A DNA stretch of 64,000 nucleotides from Hypoxylon rubiginosum (GCA_902806565.1 CADCXA010000027.1:1798001-1862000), one strand, 5' to 3'. Counted from the first letter of the stretch, positions 1-12,900 are shown. The notes: generated by a model from the sequence alone, not told the origin. Translations and numbers: made by a program.

Positions 1-1093
1 TCACGTTTATACTTGGGTAGCCTTTATATCTCTTATGTCGACGTAGCAAAACGAAGGGAGGGAGTCGGCGGCCTGTTCGTAATTTCAGCAAGCATTCACA
101 CGGTTCTCGTCGACACGATACCTACCTCGATGTGTGATGAATGCCTAGGTAGGTAAGTTGGATGAAGAGTGGCAGCTTGCCCTGCTGCATCCCACCTACT
201 TGTTCGGGGCTCGAGTGGCACTTATAGACAAGTCCGATTGGATGGGATGGAGTGTATAACCGGAGTTCTGTTTGTATTGTATGCTCGCTCGACTTTCCTT
301 GGGGTAAAGGGTCAGAGATCATTTACGACGGAGCTGCATGAGTTCGCATACCGAGGGCGGGACATGGCATAGTACTCCTGTCTGTCTGTCTGAGGTGCGT
401 TGGCCAGTAACAAGTGTCGAGCATACACCTACATGCGTTGCGCATCTATCCATTTCGAGTAGACGAGCGGCGTTAGGGCTTATCGACGGTTCGAGTAGTG
501 TATTATTAAAAAAATAGAATAGTATTATCATATTTGACGGTTGAGAGTTACGTGGGTGTTATGGTGGTATATAGCTCGGCTAGAGAAATAATAATAATTC
601 GTAAGGGTAGGGTTGGAACTGGGGGGGGGGAAATAGGAACTGCTCACTAAACGTAAACATTACGATGGGAAGGCCTATCACAATGTAACGTGAGTAGTTT
701 CTATCTGAGTTTGCTCAATCACCAAGTCAAATCACTCTGTAGAATATGAGAAGACATCAGAATGTGTAGAATTGATTTATTCATGCGCAAACTTGCGATC
801 AAGGACCAGTAGACTAAACCAGTCCGAAGTAGGCCTAAGCTGCTACTAGAAGTGAGTTCCTTTCCATCGCCACCGTCCATCCATCCATGTCCGGAACGTG
901 TGTTTGTTTATAGATCTAAAATCAAAGCGCAGTAGAGGCGATGAATAGGAAGAACGGCGAAACTACCGAGAGGAAAGTGACAATGCAGGTCTGACCGAGA
1001 GGTGGTGATGATGATAGCCCGCTCGAATCCAGTTGGAAGACGGTGCGTATCCAACGAACGGTGACGAAGACGGATTAGGGATGTTGGTCGAGT
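1..1093. other. Left-edge non-coding stretch
   Basis: I see no convincing gene here. Short open frames on both strands have no recognisable domain and no splice partners. The stretch holds TAGGTAGG-like words near 143-155 and a run of G near 620. The last few hundred bases are probably the 3' flank of CHZ1. Confidence 0.5.
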
Positions 1094-1604
1094 TTAGTCC
1101 TCGTCCATCTTGTCTCCCTGGTCCTCGACGACCGCAGGCTCGTAATCGTCCTCGTCATCGTCGTCCTCATCTTCGGCGGGGTTCTCCTCCGCAGCCTTGG
1201 CCCAGTCGATGACGCGACCTCGGGTTCGGCGACCGCCCTCCACGATGTTGCCTAGGTCGATCTCGTCCATGTTATCGTCATCGTCGCCTGTCGTGTCAAC
1301 ACGTTAGAAACACCTCTCTCAAGATAACTCGGCACGCAGTCATGGGCGAAGAGAAGCTTACCGCCTTCGGCCTAAGAAATAATTAGTTTTCTGAGTCTGG
1401 TCCTAAAAGTGTAGAATGTTGAGGGTCTAGAAAACATACCTCGTCATCATCCTCTTCATCGTCATCGTCATCTTCGTCCATGGCGGTGTCGACGGGATCC
1501 TCAGTCGCAGCGGCCTTGCCCTTGCCCTTAGCCTGGACAGGCACGTCCGAGGCCTTGGTGGCGGAGGCGTCCTGGGGGACGGTAGCGCTGTTCTCGGAGG
1601 ACAT
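1094..1604 (-). CDS. CHZ1: Histone H2A.Z-H2B chaperone CHZ1
   Basis: Exons 1440-1604, 1362-1371 and 1094-1287 (complement) give a 122-residue acidic protein. Nuclear Chz1 binds the H2A.Z-H2B dimer and hands it to the SWR1 remodelling complex. The sequence shows a Ser/Ala/Lys-rich N-terminus, a first Asp/Glu tract ending exon 1, then the conserved CHZ block with EIDLGNIV and GGRRTRGRVIDW, and a second acidic tail ending in KMDED. The middle exon is only 10 bases long. It is flanked by good AG and GTAAGC signals and is needed to keep the frame: exon 1 ends in phase 0, the microexon adds three codons plus one base, and the last exon starts in phase 1. Length and motif agree with the family. The start is the only suitable ATG before the acidic tract. 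Single-copy nuclear gene, no operon context. Confidence 0.9.
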
Positions 1605-2335
1605 GGTGAAGAGATGTGCGGCTGAATGGATTTGTAGTTGTTGTAGTAGTAGTAGAGGAAGAGCAGTGCTTTTGATTGATCAATGGGCGAAAAGAGTGAA
1701 ATCGCAAAGGAAAAAGAGAAAAGCGCAATTGGTGGAAGTTTGGGAAGGGTAGAGGAAAAAAGTGTAGAAGAGCGCTGAAAATGTACTTGATGGCACTTGC
1801 GAGCTGTGTTTATTGGTTAGGGGACCCTGATCCTTGCAGCTGCCGTCTCCAGAGTTACTCCAAGCTAAGGACGCGCTAGTCTATATTTAGGGTTAGCGTG
1901 AGTGGTATGGATGTCCGATTGGCCGACTGCCCTGAGAAGTCGGGGAGTTGGTACTGTTGCGCGTGGTTGCCGCCCCAGCGATGCTACGGTACTTGTATCT
2001 TTGGTATCTCTGTTGCGTGCATATTATCATTGAATCGAATGATTTCTCTACGTGGATATTCACATCCCTTCACTTTTGATGACTGTCTTGTTATAACTTG
2101 GAAATACCCAAATTACCCGAAACAGACACTTCATGCATTGCACTAATTGGATGTACTTCAATCTAGGATATTAGACGAATTACATTCTAGGGTATTCTTT
2201 CTAGAACTAGGTCAAGATTGCTAGGGGATGGGATGGCCAAAACGCCGTACAGGATGATTATTGTAGACAACAGCACACTGCCGTGGGATGTATACAACAA
2301 ACAACAAGCGAAGCAAATATGTAGTCATCGTCTTA
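1605..2335. other. Spacer between CHZ1 and EMC10
   Basis: This is the 5' flank of CHZ1 and the 3' flank of EMC10, since both genes lie on the minus strand. No gene is supported. The short frames present lack domains. Confidence 0.5.
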
Positions 2336-3045
2336 TCATTTGTCGCCTCCACCGCTTCCACCTCCTGACATCGTCAGCAAGACCACTATGCCTATTAACC
2401 ACCAGTACCTGTGACAAGTTAGCAAACGAGCATATTTGCTTTTCGTAGCAATCAAAAGACAACAAGCATAGGTGTCTGCATGTGTATGAGTGTGTAGGCC
2501 AGCAACAAAACGTACCTCTGTAATAAACTCTTCTCCTCCGGCACCGCCTGCGCGCCTTCGGGCGACAGCACCACGGGCTTGTTGAGCTCAGGCTGCTTCC
2601 CTGGCTTCGTGACCAGGACTAGAGCCTGCGGGCCGAAATCCCTCGTCTGTCCCGCGTCGATCCTGACGCCTTTGAGCGTCGCGCCCAGCACCTCGCTGCC
2701 GTCCGTGTTCACTGATAGTACTAGTGTGGGCGAGTACCCCTTGCTGAAGTTGTCGACGGATGCGACCGAGACCGACGACACCCACCGCTTCGCCGCCGGG
2801 TCGTACACGCCAACGCGCACTAAGCCCGCGTCCTCCGGTAACTCGGGCGCTTCGTAGGATGCTACTTCGGCGTCGGATGCCGCGGCGCTCGTGTCGTAGC
2901 GGATCTCGGCCAGCGGTATTGGCGCCGCGGAGGCTTGTGACGAAGATATGGGTTGGATGTATACGGCAGCCGTTCGCTCGTCGGCGCTGGCTAGGCTGGC
3001 CAGGGCCAGGGCCGCGAGGCCGGAGAGTATCGACGAAATCTTCAT
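2336..3045 (-). CDS. EMC10: ER membrane protein complex subunit 10 (EMC10-like)
   Basis: Exons 2516-3045 and 2336-2408 (complement) give a 200-residue protein. EMC10 is a lumenal/membrane subunit of the ER membrane complex, which inserts tail-anchored and multi-pass proteins. Residues 1-21 form a clear signal peptide (MKISSILSG followed by an Ala/Leu core, cleavage after ASA). The middle is a beta-rich lumenal domain with GVYDPAAKRWVSSV and GPQALVLV. After the intron the second exon supplies RYWWLIGIVVLLTMSGG, a single C-terminal membrane helix, and a Gly-rich tail ending GGDK. The helix and Gly-rich tail are the usual end of fungal EMC10. The unspliced frame would lose the helix, so the intron (donor GTACGT, acceptor CACAG) is well supported. 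Confidence 0.88.
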
Positions 3046-3715
3046 GGGGCTTGCATGTGCGACTGTGTAATTCCGGGTCGGATTGTTGAAGTTTTGGCGT
3101 TAGGCAGAGGGGTTAGTCTAGGTTGTTCGTTGTTCGTTGTTCGTTGTTGGCTATTGGCCGCTAGTTCTCCGGGTTTTATTTTTGGAGCTTTGCTAATTAT
3201 AATACCTTAAGGGATACATATTACTATACCCAGCATAAGGCTGATTGAGCCTCAAACACCAACAAGATGCCAATATGCACACTGCAACTCGTTGAGTATA
3301 GAATTCAAGTTAAAAATACATAGACTTGGCATAAATGGAATTTTATTTTACTATTCAGCGAGAATATACCTCCTCTCAACTTATAAGTGTCTCGCACACA
3401 CGTATCTTGCCCCTGCAATAGGGGATTAGTATTTCCTAGAGCTTCACCTCTCGATATGAACATCGTAATGTTGGGTATTGTTGGGTATGTCCGGGTATGT
3501 CCCAGGGGGTTTGCTCGACCTTAACAACATCGCCGTATGTCTTATACCCAAACAGCCGTGGCTAACCCGACCCCCCGTGCACTGAGCGCCAAATGCAACC
3601 ATACCCTCCCCAAGAGAACTCCAGATTGACTATTCTTTCTTATTGTTTGCAACGTCCCGAGTAAGTCTCTTGAACTTGCTTTTACCGCAGGCCCCCTTCC
3701 TCACCGCCCTTTCCT
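3046..3715. other. Spacer with short TTGTTCG array
   Basis: Promoter side of EMC10 and 3' flank of the cyclin gene. It contains a three-copy 7-base array (TTGTTCG) at about 3122-3149, immediately upstream of the EMC10 leader. A GGGTATGTCC-like word is repeated near 3473-3502. No gene is supported. Confidence 0.5.
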
Positions 3716-4923
3716 TTACGCCTCACCTCCGTCCTGATCCATATCCTCGCTCTTAATCTCATCACCTTCGCTAGGCGAAGAAGGTTGTTCATCCTCTAAA
3801 ACGTACCCAGAGCACCGAGCGACCAAGCCTTTATAGTAGGCCACAAGCACCTCCGGGTTTGGGACTATCCTCCAGTCCACTCGAGTTAAAAAGTCGAGTT
3901 CTAGCAGCTTTAATTCCGCCACCTTAACGCCTCCCACTCGCGCGTAGAACGAATTGTTCCAAAATGAGTCCGATAAGCCCTTCCCCGCTACTGTCGCGGC
4001 CGTTATGAGAAAGCGATGGACGGTTAGGGTATTGATTGTGAAGTCAGGGTATAGCTCGCATAAGCGATCGATATAGGATACCATAGAAAGGAGAAGGGGA
4101 GGAGTCAGCGTGGCGTGTTTTGCGAGCCGCTGCAAATAGTCCAAAACTGAGATGCCTGGTGCCGTTCTATGCATCTGGTTAGTATCATCGATCATCGCCA
4201 CAATGTCGTGGAAGAGCTGCACAAGGCCTACCTAGAGTGAAACCTCGTAAGTTGGCCACTTTTCATGGCTAGCAAGTCGTTTGTCTCGATTAGCTCCGAG
4301 AGCATATTTGCGATGAGTATTACCATATCCTCCACTTTGCAAAACTCGTATCTCAGAGGTAGTACTTTAGGAGGACCTTTATTAGGTTTTGGTCGTTTTG
4401 GGGAGCTCGGTTGGCTCGATGCCACTACCGACGAGGCCGGGTGGCCTCTGATGGATTCTTGCGACTTCCGTCTCTTATTAGGCGACAGTGTCTGGATTTG
4501 GGTTTTGGCGGATCTATTAGGTGAGGTAGAATTCGGACCGGAAGGGGTTTGTGGGTTGCTGAATTGTGGTTTGGGCTCGGTTGCCGTCGCCGTCGCCGTC
4601 GAGGTTGGTATTGCTGGTGCGGCTGTGGAGCTCGATATCCTCGGACCCGATACCTGGGCGGCTCGTAAAGGGACCATGGGGTCGAAGGGCTCCATGGGTG
4701 AATATTGAGTAGCGGCATCAACTCCAACATATTGCTTTGGTTTGGAGAGCGTCGGTGACCGTAGAGAAGGCGAGGAGCGAGATAGGGAATGTCGAGATTG
4801 ACGGCGCGGCAAAGGCACCGTTATCTTGGGCGATTGCTGTGGAGACCGAGAGGTTGCATAGTGAAAGGTTCTCGGTGATGCGCTTGTTGCTCCTGGTAGT
4901 ATAGTTGGCGACGAAGTCAACAT
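3716..4923 (-). CDS. Pho80-like cyclin (Pho85-type CDK partner)
   Basis: Exons 4232-4923 and 3716-4166 (complement) encode 380 residues. The family's cyclins bind Pho85-type kinases and, in Neurospora (PREG) and yeast (Pho80), repress the phosphate-starvation regulator. The N-terminal half is disordered and rich in Ser/Pro, with many SP sites and a basic stretch SPNKRRKS. The cyclin core begins near residue 205 (YEFCKVEDMVILIANML), continues across the intron as LTRFHSR/TAPGISVLDYLQRL, and includes PDFTINTLTVHRFLI, FWNNSFYARVGGV and LELDFL. This is the classic Pho80/PCL block. The intron has a TACTAAC-type branch sequence. The tail is acidic. The frame is open upstream of 4923, but the next in-frame codons are not ATG. 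A tiny uORF lies just upstream (separate entry). Confidence 0.88.
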
Positions 4924-4928
4924 GATTC

Positions 4929-4940
4929 TCACAGCGTCAT
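4929..4940 (-). promoter_or_regulatory. Minimal uORF before the cyclin start
   Basis: On the minus strand an ATG at 4940-4938 opens a three-codon frame (ATG ACG CTG) that stops at TGA, 5 bases before the cyclin ATG at 4923. Such start-proximal uORFs can reduce or condition translation of the main frame. Its presence in the mRNA depends on where transcription starts, which I cannot see. Confidence 0.45.
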
Positions 4941-4970
4941 AATGTCTCGGTCGCTATAATTAATTCTGTA

Positions 4971-5033
4971 GTCGCAGAGGCAGGCAGAGGTACGCAGAGA
5001 CACGCAGAGGTCGCAGAGGTCGCAGTAGTCGCA
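4971..5033. repeat. Imperfect 10-base tandem repeat (CGCAGAGG core)
   Basis: About six imperfect copies of a 10-base unit with core CGCAGAGG lie in the leader or promoter of the cyclin gene. Confidence 0.75.
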
Positions 5034-6891
5034 AATCGGGCCGCACCGAGTCTGGGCATTCATAGGTACGTCGGTATTCGTCTTCTAAAAATATCCCTCG
5101 TTCGCACGTAGTATTAGATGCGATTTACCTAGAGTACAGAAGGCTCATTAAGCAACAGAGCGTCCGAGGCCGACGAGGAGACTATTTTTTGTTCGAGGCA
5201 ACGTTGGGACATTGCTCGAGTTCATGATGGAAGGATTGAGGATTTTGAGTAGAGGCCGAGAACGCACCACAGAAGAGCGAAGGCAAAATTTCGAAGCGCT
5301 GTTGCTTGATTTGCTCCAGCGAGACGTCCACGGCCATGTAGAGACCCACCACCCATCCAGGTTCTTACCTAATACTAGCTATTTAGGTCTACTTTAGGTC
5401 TACTTTAGGTCGGGTAAGTTTTATCAAGACTAGAAGTTAGGCAGTCTTTTAAAGAACTTTTGTTACCTTACATCTTACATAGTACATCAAGTTAGGTAGT
5501 TGTCTGAATGCTACTTCGTACTCCGGGTTAAACCTAAGAATCAAAGACTCTTAGTAGATATCTAAGTATGATAGTTTTTCTTATCTGGTCTCTTCGTCTT
5601 TTCTCTATATGTCTTGTGTGATCAAGAGAACTTTAGGTATTATACATCCTACCTAGGTATGTAGGTATGTAGGTAGGTATATAATACACTTTGCTTATAG
5701 GTAGTCTAGGCACTAGTAAGCGAAGCAATAAAGAGAGATGAGCGAAATGAGGGGTGCTGCGCTGCATTCTGCACCTACCTAGCTGCCTAGACCTACATGA
5801 AGGTATACTGCATACTAGGTATGTAGGTATAGTCAGCCTACGGTCTAGCAGCTGATACTACATTATATAGTGGGCAAAAATCCGCGAAACGTGCTGAGGG
5901 GGAGGGGCATCGACCCAGGACTATCACGGTGCCCTATTAGTTAGTCCCTGACTTAATAGTCTTGGCAACTCTCAATGTCTATCACGAGAACAAGATCTTT
6001 CTTAGATACGTCAATGTAGAATCAGAGATTCCTAAATGAGCTATGTATCGTAACAATGATTAAAATGCTGTGAAATAAAACTCTAAGGAGATTTCAATAG
6101 GAGGATATATCATTGTCCTTTTATGACAATTAGTTGAGTAGACATCTACGTACCTACTATAGTAAGAATGAGCCGCGTGTTTCATTTTCAAGAGTCATAC
6201 TATAATCTATAGAGACTTCTACCAAGAGGCAGTAACCTAGTATCAATGAAACCAATGCATTTACACACATGTATAAGTCACCATTTTCAATTGAAGGAAC
6301 GTGGTATTAAAGCGACCCGACTCTCAAAAGTAAATACCTATGTTGAAATTTCTACCCATGCATCCTCTCTACCGGTGACGATTTGCTAATCCAGATGTCG
6401 TAATTCGATGAACGGAGCACACCTAGAAAATAGTGAAAGATTTGATAATTATTTTCAACTATTTTAGAGCTAGGCCCGAATATCTCCAAGGTTCTTTCCG
6501 CTTACCGCTGCCGGTGTATCGGGTCTGCGGAAGAGAGGGTACCTACATGTAAGTACCTATATGCGCTGGTATGCCACCGCCACAGTGGCAGAAGTGGCTG
6601 TAAAACTGCAAGTATGCAAGTACTACTATTTCATTGTTGCACAAAGCCTACCGTGCCTCGCGTGCATCCCTACAGTAGGCACTCCGGACCGGGGTATGCA
6701 GGCTTATGTATGGGTGAGGTAAGTCCATTCAACATTTCGCGACAACGCCGCTATCGACAATTTCGCTCGCCGCGCTAAGATCATAGATCACAGATTACAG
6801 ATGACAGCATCGTTGCGCTGAACTCCAACTCCCCCTTTTTTTCCATCATAACCACGAACTGGTACTTGATTTAATAACTTATTTGCCACCG
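5034..6891. other. AT-rich divergent promoter region (cyclin / GID5-like)
   Basis: This stretch separates the minus-strand cyclin gene from the plus-strand armadillo gene. It is AT-rich and carries many TAGGTA/TACCTA words, densest at about 5640-5685 and 5770-5830. I see no supported gene. The last 100 bases before 6892 are pyrimidine-rich, as expected for a fungal leader. Confidence 0.5.
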
Positions 6892-9800
6892 ATGGCGCTC
6901 AATCCGCAATCCGTATTGACGAAGCTCGACTTAACTACGCCAGAACAACTTAGTGCCCTTAGTTACCTGAAGAACGAGGTCATCGGCCACGCCCAGAGGA
7001 AAGAAGATTGGATTAGATATGGTGTCGCCCGATCTATCGTCAGAATAATAGCTTCTCGCCCTCTCGGTTCGGGCGAGAAGGATGCGCCGTCGTCGTTTTT
7101 AACCTTGCCTACGTTTACAGATGAAGACAATGCTAAGCTACAAGCCCTACAGCTTCTTGCTAGCTTTGCTAATGGTATGCAACCTCTCGTATCCTCCTCT
7201 AGTGGTTCGACGATCATCACACTTGGTCTTTTACTATAGCTTCAACTAACACTATTTTCTGTATAGCCGGTCCTCCCTTTCTCCCCCCGTTATACGCCGC
7301 CGGTGCGTTACCTGCAGTCCTTAGCAACTCTTGCCTCCAGAGTGAACATGACCAGATTGTCCTTGCTGCCCTCCGGGTAATACAAGACATCGCCGCCGCC
7401 GCTGTATATGCTTCGCCATCTTCGCCCATTACCTCGGCCTCTCTAGCCGACATACTATTTACCGACGGCCCCCTAGAATCCTTCTACCGTATTATCTCGC
7501 AACAAACTTCGAGCCCGAATCTTAATAATGCCGCCCAAATATCCATCGTTGCCCAATTAATCAAGGATCTTTGTCGTGAAGAACGCCATCAAACAGCCCT
7601 AGTCAGCAGCGGGATTCTCGATGCTCTTGCCACAAAGCTGGCAGGCTTTGCTGTGTCCGAGGGACAAATGCTACCGAGGGCTGAGGTAGTCGCCCAACTC
7701 GAAGATCTCGAAGATTATATACCCGAGCCCACCCATCCAGCTACCAGCTTAGATAGCGTCCTCGGTGCGATTGCTGCCATTATAAGCGACTCTCCGTACC
7801 GGGCATGCAAACTGCTTTGCTCGCCCTCAATCTTGACCGTATTCCCTATCGCGAATGTCGACCCGAGTAAGTCCTCAAGATCATCTTGCGGGCCCATGGA
7901 ACTTCCTGGGCTGAGGCCGACGAAACATCTAGACTTCGAGCCCATGAACATGCTTCTGCCTCGCACGTTCCCCCAGATCTTGAACCGTACAGTCTATCCG
8001 CCACTCAGCACGTCGCGGGAAGGTTTGAGTCGCAACGGGCGGTCCGCATCTAGAGTCCATAGCAACGCAGCCTCGCGGACTCCGTCAGAGGAGACTTTCG
8101 CATCCAACAACGATGTCGAGGGTGAAGAAGCCGAAAGCCCTCTGATACCGTGGCTTATTACTTTAGCTAGGTCTCGGGGGAGTAGCGAAATGTTGATGGC
8201 TACTTCTGTCTTAACCTCTCTTTTCAAGGCCGGCTTTTGCTATAAGACGAGAGAAACCGACCTCAGCCTGCTAGTCGTGCCAGTCTTGTTGAATATGCTC
8301 CATAAGGTTGAAACTAAGAAAGAGGATGTCGAGGCCTCCTCGATGCGCGGTATCACCGAGGAGGCACCAGCGATATTAGCCCGTCTTATTACTGATAGCG
8401 AGCCGTTGCAGAAAGCAGCATTTGAGTCCAATGCTGTAAAAATGATGTGCGCGCTACTCAAAGACACCTACGAACCGTCACCTCCCCTTGCCAAACCATG
8501 GTCTTATAATCGAAGCCCGAATTTGAGGGACGGATTGCCTCCTGACTGCAGGTTAGGCGAGGAAGCAGGTCAGCACCGCTGTTTAGTTCATCGCATCAAG
8601 GTCAGAGAAAGCACATTAAGAGCTATCGGGGCTCTCGCAACCTTTAAAGATGAGTATCGAAAGGCAATCGTCGACCAAGAAGCGATTCATTACGTCGTTG
8701 AATCCCTAAAACCGACACCCGACAACCCTGTTTCGGTTGTGATAGCAGCTTGTTACGCAGTTCGTATGCTTTCTCGCTCGGTTAATATCCTTCGAACAGC
8801 ATTGGTCGATCACGACGTGTCGGCACCTTTGTTCAGTATACTTCGACATCATGATGTCGAGGTGCAGATGGCGGCAGCTGACGCGATGTGCAATCTCGTT
8901 ATGGACTGCAGCCCGATGAGAGAAGTAAGTATCATCATCGCCAGCAGTATTTGCCAATTGACGCTAATCGTGCCTAATAGTCACTTGTTGAGGCTGGAGT
9001 GGTGAAGGTGGCATGCGAGCACGCGCATTCGCATCATGCGTCATTACGATTAAGTGCTCTGTGGGCGCTAAAGCACTTGGTGCTTTCATCGAGCACCGAC
9101 CTGAAGAAGAGATGTGTAGAAGAACTAGAATCTGGATGGTTAGTCCGATTAATCTGCGACGATACCGAGGACGATGCACTCTTCTCGGCAAGGGAAAGGA
9201 GTGACAGGCAGCTGACTCAAAATGGCCTGGATGACATGGACGAAGATATGGACATGGGCCTCGCCGACGACCAGAATCGCGCATGGCTTTCACCATCTTT
9301 CTACAAGACACCTACGACACACACCCACCCCGACATTCGCATATTGCGAGACGCGGACTCACGGCTAGAAGCGCTTCGTGAGGCGGAGCTGAATCCCATT
9401 CGCAAGGCTAGGCACGATGATCTGGCTATCCAGGAGCAGGGCCTTGGGCTTATTCGAAATCTAATCGGCGGTGCGTACTCCAGTAACAATGCCGATTCAC
9501 CGAACGAGACGACGGAGATGATCGACTTCTTGTTCAACACGATAGGGCAGGATCGACTGTTTGAGATTCTTGCTTCCAAGCTACGAATAAAGGTTCTCCA
9601 TTCTTTTAGCCGACGAAGTGCTACGGGTAGCGAGGCGCGCATTCTCCCTCCTCAGACGAAGATCATCGAATCAGTTGTCTACATCCTGGTTCACATAGCA
9701 GCTAGCATTCCGCCTCACCGGCAGCTGGTAGTCTCTCAGACAGAGTTGCTGAAGCAACTTGCAAAGCTGTTCAGCAGTCAGGACAGAGAAGTGCGAGTAG

Positions 9801-9994
9801 CCTTGTGTCACCTAATCAACAACTTGACGTGGCAGGACAACGCCAACGACGGGCCTGCGTGTTCACAGAGAGCCCTAGAGCTGAAGAAATTAGGCTTCTT
9901 GACTAAGCTAGAGGCCCTAAAGGAAGGTGACGATGAACTCGACGTACGCGAACGAGCAAAATCAGCTTTATGGCAGATGAAGCCAGCGTATTAG
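6892..9994 (+). CDS. Armadillo-repeat protein, GID5/Vid28-ARMC8 like
   Basis: Exons 6892-7174, 7267-8924 and 8981-9994 encode 984 residues. In yeast, Vid28/Gid5 (ARMC8 in animals) is a scaffold of the GID/CTLH ubiquitin ligase, which degrades gluconeogenic enzymes, and it carries the substrate receptor. The protein is nearly all alpha-helical. It opens with LTKLDLTTPEQLSALSYLKNEVIG and the IRYGVARSIVRII block typical of ARMC8 N-termini. Arm-like repeats follow, clearest in the C-terminal third (HHASLRLSALWALKHLVL, LCHLINNLTWQ, RERAKSALWQMK). An acidic insertion (MDEDMDMG) sits near residue 740. The start at 6892 has a strong GCCACCGATGG context, and the open frame upstream of it begins with TTG only. 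Both introns close the frame exactly. A generic Arm-repeat protein is the alternative. Confidence 0.82.
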
Positions 9995-12900
9995 ACTAAG
10001 CTTTAGGCGCATGGGACAGAATACGCGTTGTTGAGTTAATGTAATGGATACACTTAGGACTTGGGCAGCGATAGGCGGGATGACGATAGGACTTGGCGTT
10101 ATGCGTAGGCTTTAGGATGCATTGTACACCAGACAGGCCACAGCGAAAGGCTTCATCGGGAGATTAGCGCTTCCGGAAGAAAAACGCCATTGTACATAGA
10201 TAAATTACGTCCTTCAATGATAGGATGGTATACATAACATTTCCCTCTCCCATCGGATTCACTAAGCAACTCTAGGCTACCACTCCCCCTCAATTCGGGT
10301 ATCCTATCATGGTTCAGCAACGACTATCGGCGCCGTCTCTAGCCGCTGCCGGAGGGAGTCGCCCGGTTTCTGCTTGCATTTTGTTCCCTTTAATCTAATC
10401 AAGACGAGGATTGGAAAGTCCTAGGTTGACGATATTCATTCCCGCTCCTCGATTGGCACACCGTTGCTGATCCAAGATGGAGGTAGGGGGGGAGAGCTCG
10501 AACAACATGTGAAAGCTATACGTCCTAGTATCTACATGAGGGCCGGACTATGTACGCCGGGCGAAAAAGAAGGGAAAAAAGGCGATCTGACAGACTCTTA
10601 CCTAAAGGACCAGGGACTCGGAGCCAATGAAGACGATCGGCGTGGGTGACACAGCTGACACGAGCGATATGGTTTGCTAGAAGTGGTTTGCAGGACCGTT
10701 GCATTTCGACGATGATTCAGCAACTGCATATTTTCCCCTCCTCGTTCACATTGGTGGCCCGGTGTGCGAGCGAGTCGAGAAAGCGCCCAGCTTCGAAAGC
10801 TACGTGTAGACATGTGGTGGGCTTCTCTTTTCGCCAACAGGCAGACAGGATAAGAAAGTTGGTAAATGAGGAGAAGGCTACATTCGTGGAACGAAGAGGG
10901 AGGGGAAGTATTACCTATATTGCTAAGGATCGCTAAGGATCCACGGTTTTTATTATTATTATTTGTGATGTGAGCTGGGCGCGAATATGCCTTTCCTATC
11001 AACCGGCTCCTACGGTACTTTAGAAGACTCGCTGTCTGTCGTATTGTCTTATTGTCTTATTGATATGACTTACACTTTGTGATATATCAAATTTTATGTA
11101 ATCAAAAAATTGCTGTATATCGTCATCGAATTAGATAAAACCACAGGCCCATCTGATTGAGTGCCCTGGTGCCTTAGCGCCCTACTAAGTTAGTAACCGG
11201 AAGCTATTATTAGTCGGCCACTACCGAATCCGGAGTTTGTGAAATCCATCTTTCTCTAATCTCCTCATCCATCCAGCCAGCCAGTCATCTCATCCATCTA
11301 GACTTCGAAGAAAGAAAAAGGAGAGAAGGCTTACAATTCTACGACCTTCTGCCGGTGATTAGCCCATCTCGATTTCATTCGACTGGTGTGAAAGACAAAA
11401 ATTCTCACTCGATGGTGGTATGATACCCAAGACACTGCGAGGCCGATCGCCATCTCAGACAGGCTTAGTGTTGCAACCTCGATGGCACGGTGGGTTCCGT
11501 CAAAGCCGGGGGAGGGCTACAAGCAAATGAGGCTCTCAGTGGTTCAACACCTCGCTTTCCCCTCCTCTTTCGATCTCCGGACTTGAACCGCCAAGGGGTA
11601 ATGGGATGGTGAGCTAAACGAGCTGGGGGAAACAAACCATTGACCAAACAGCATCCTTCGCTGGAGGCCCCTTATCAAAGAAAGATGTAAAATTCCTATT
11701 GCGTGGAGTTTTCGTCGTTTGTTATCCCCGGAAGCCCGGAGGAAGGCTGGGGCCAAGAGGTAGCAGGTAGGTAGGCGAGGTAAGGTAGGTCAATATATCA
11801 AGCATTTTCTTAATAAAATTTCATTATCTTAGCATCCATCGCCTGGACCAAATCACGTCACGTCACGTCGAGTCGACGCCACTCCGCATATGCCCACATC
11901 TCTTGCCCACCTACCGGCGTTAGTCGGAGGTCGAAAGCTCCTGCAAGCGCCGGCACTGCTTCACAATTGCTAACACCAAAATGGTGTTACCCATTACCCT
12001 TTTCAGACCGAACGTGGTCGAGCATTCGTGCTGGAGGGGTTCGCGGGCATCGTCGCATGTTAGCTCATCCGATGCTGCCGTGAAAGCCCATCCACTAATG
12101 TCGGCATTCCCATACAGCCCATACAGAGAAGAACACCGCCGTTTATTGCTGATTGCTACGCCCTTTTCGCCAACAACCTTGGCCTGTTGGCACCCTGACG
12201 TCGAATACCGAGCATTCCGTACGTTTGGTAGTCCATAGGCGGACATCGGCCTTATGCCTTCAGCCGTCTTCTTTCTTGTCCAAGTTTCCTTATGTCATTT
12301 TTGTAAGACGACTCCGGTCGGTTTTCGTCTCCTTTAGTAAGGAACAGGGCTGGTGGTTACATCCCACGATCGTTCATTATTCATCCAGCTAATAATTACC
12401 AATATACACATCTTACCTTAGCGCTGTCAACCCCGTTTACAAGCTGCCACGTTCTGGGGGATATGGTATAGTTAGGTATCCAAATCTCGTAGCCTTTTCT
12501 CCACAGTAGGGCTGAAAGAGATCATCGACCGCATTGGCTCGAAGTAGAACCGTATACCGCAAAGGCCTAAGGTGTGCTGCATGTTGACTTTGCTCTTTAG
12601 AGGTCTCCTGACACGGCATTGTCCCATCGGCTTCCGTCACTGGTTCCGAGTAGAGCTCCGAGTGGCCAACTTTGTAGGCTAATCTCCATACGACGAACAC
12701 ATCACCATGATCCGTCGCCATCCGTCTCGTCCGCACCCTGCCGGGCTCTGTGGAAGATTCCATGCACAAAGCTGAAGCGGTAGTTGGATCGTCTGATCAT
12801 TCCCCCATTGGAATGCTTCGTGGAAATCTCGGCTTTAGTCATCGTGCTGCTTTGTACTATGACCCCGTTGGAGCGTTGAGCAGTCATCACCAGTCTGCCC

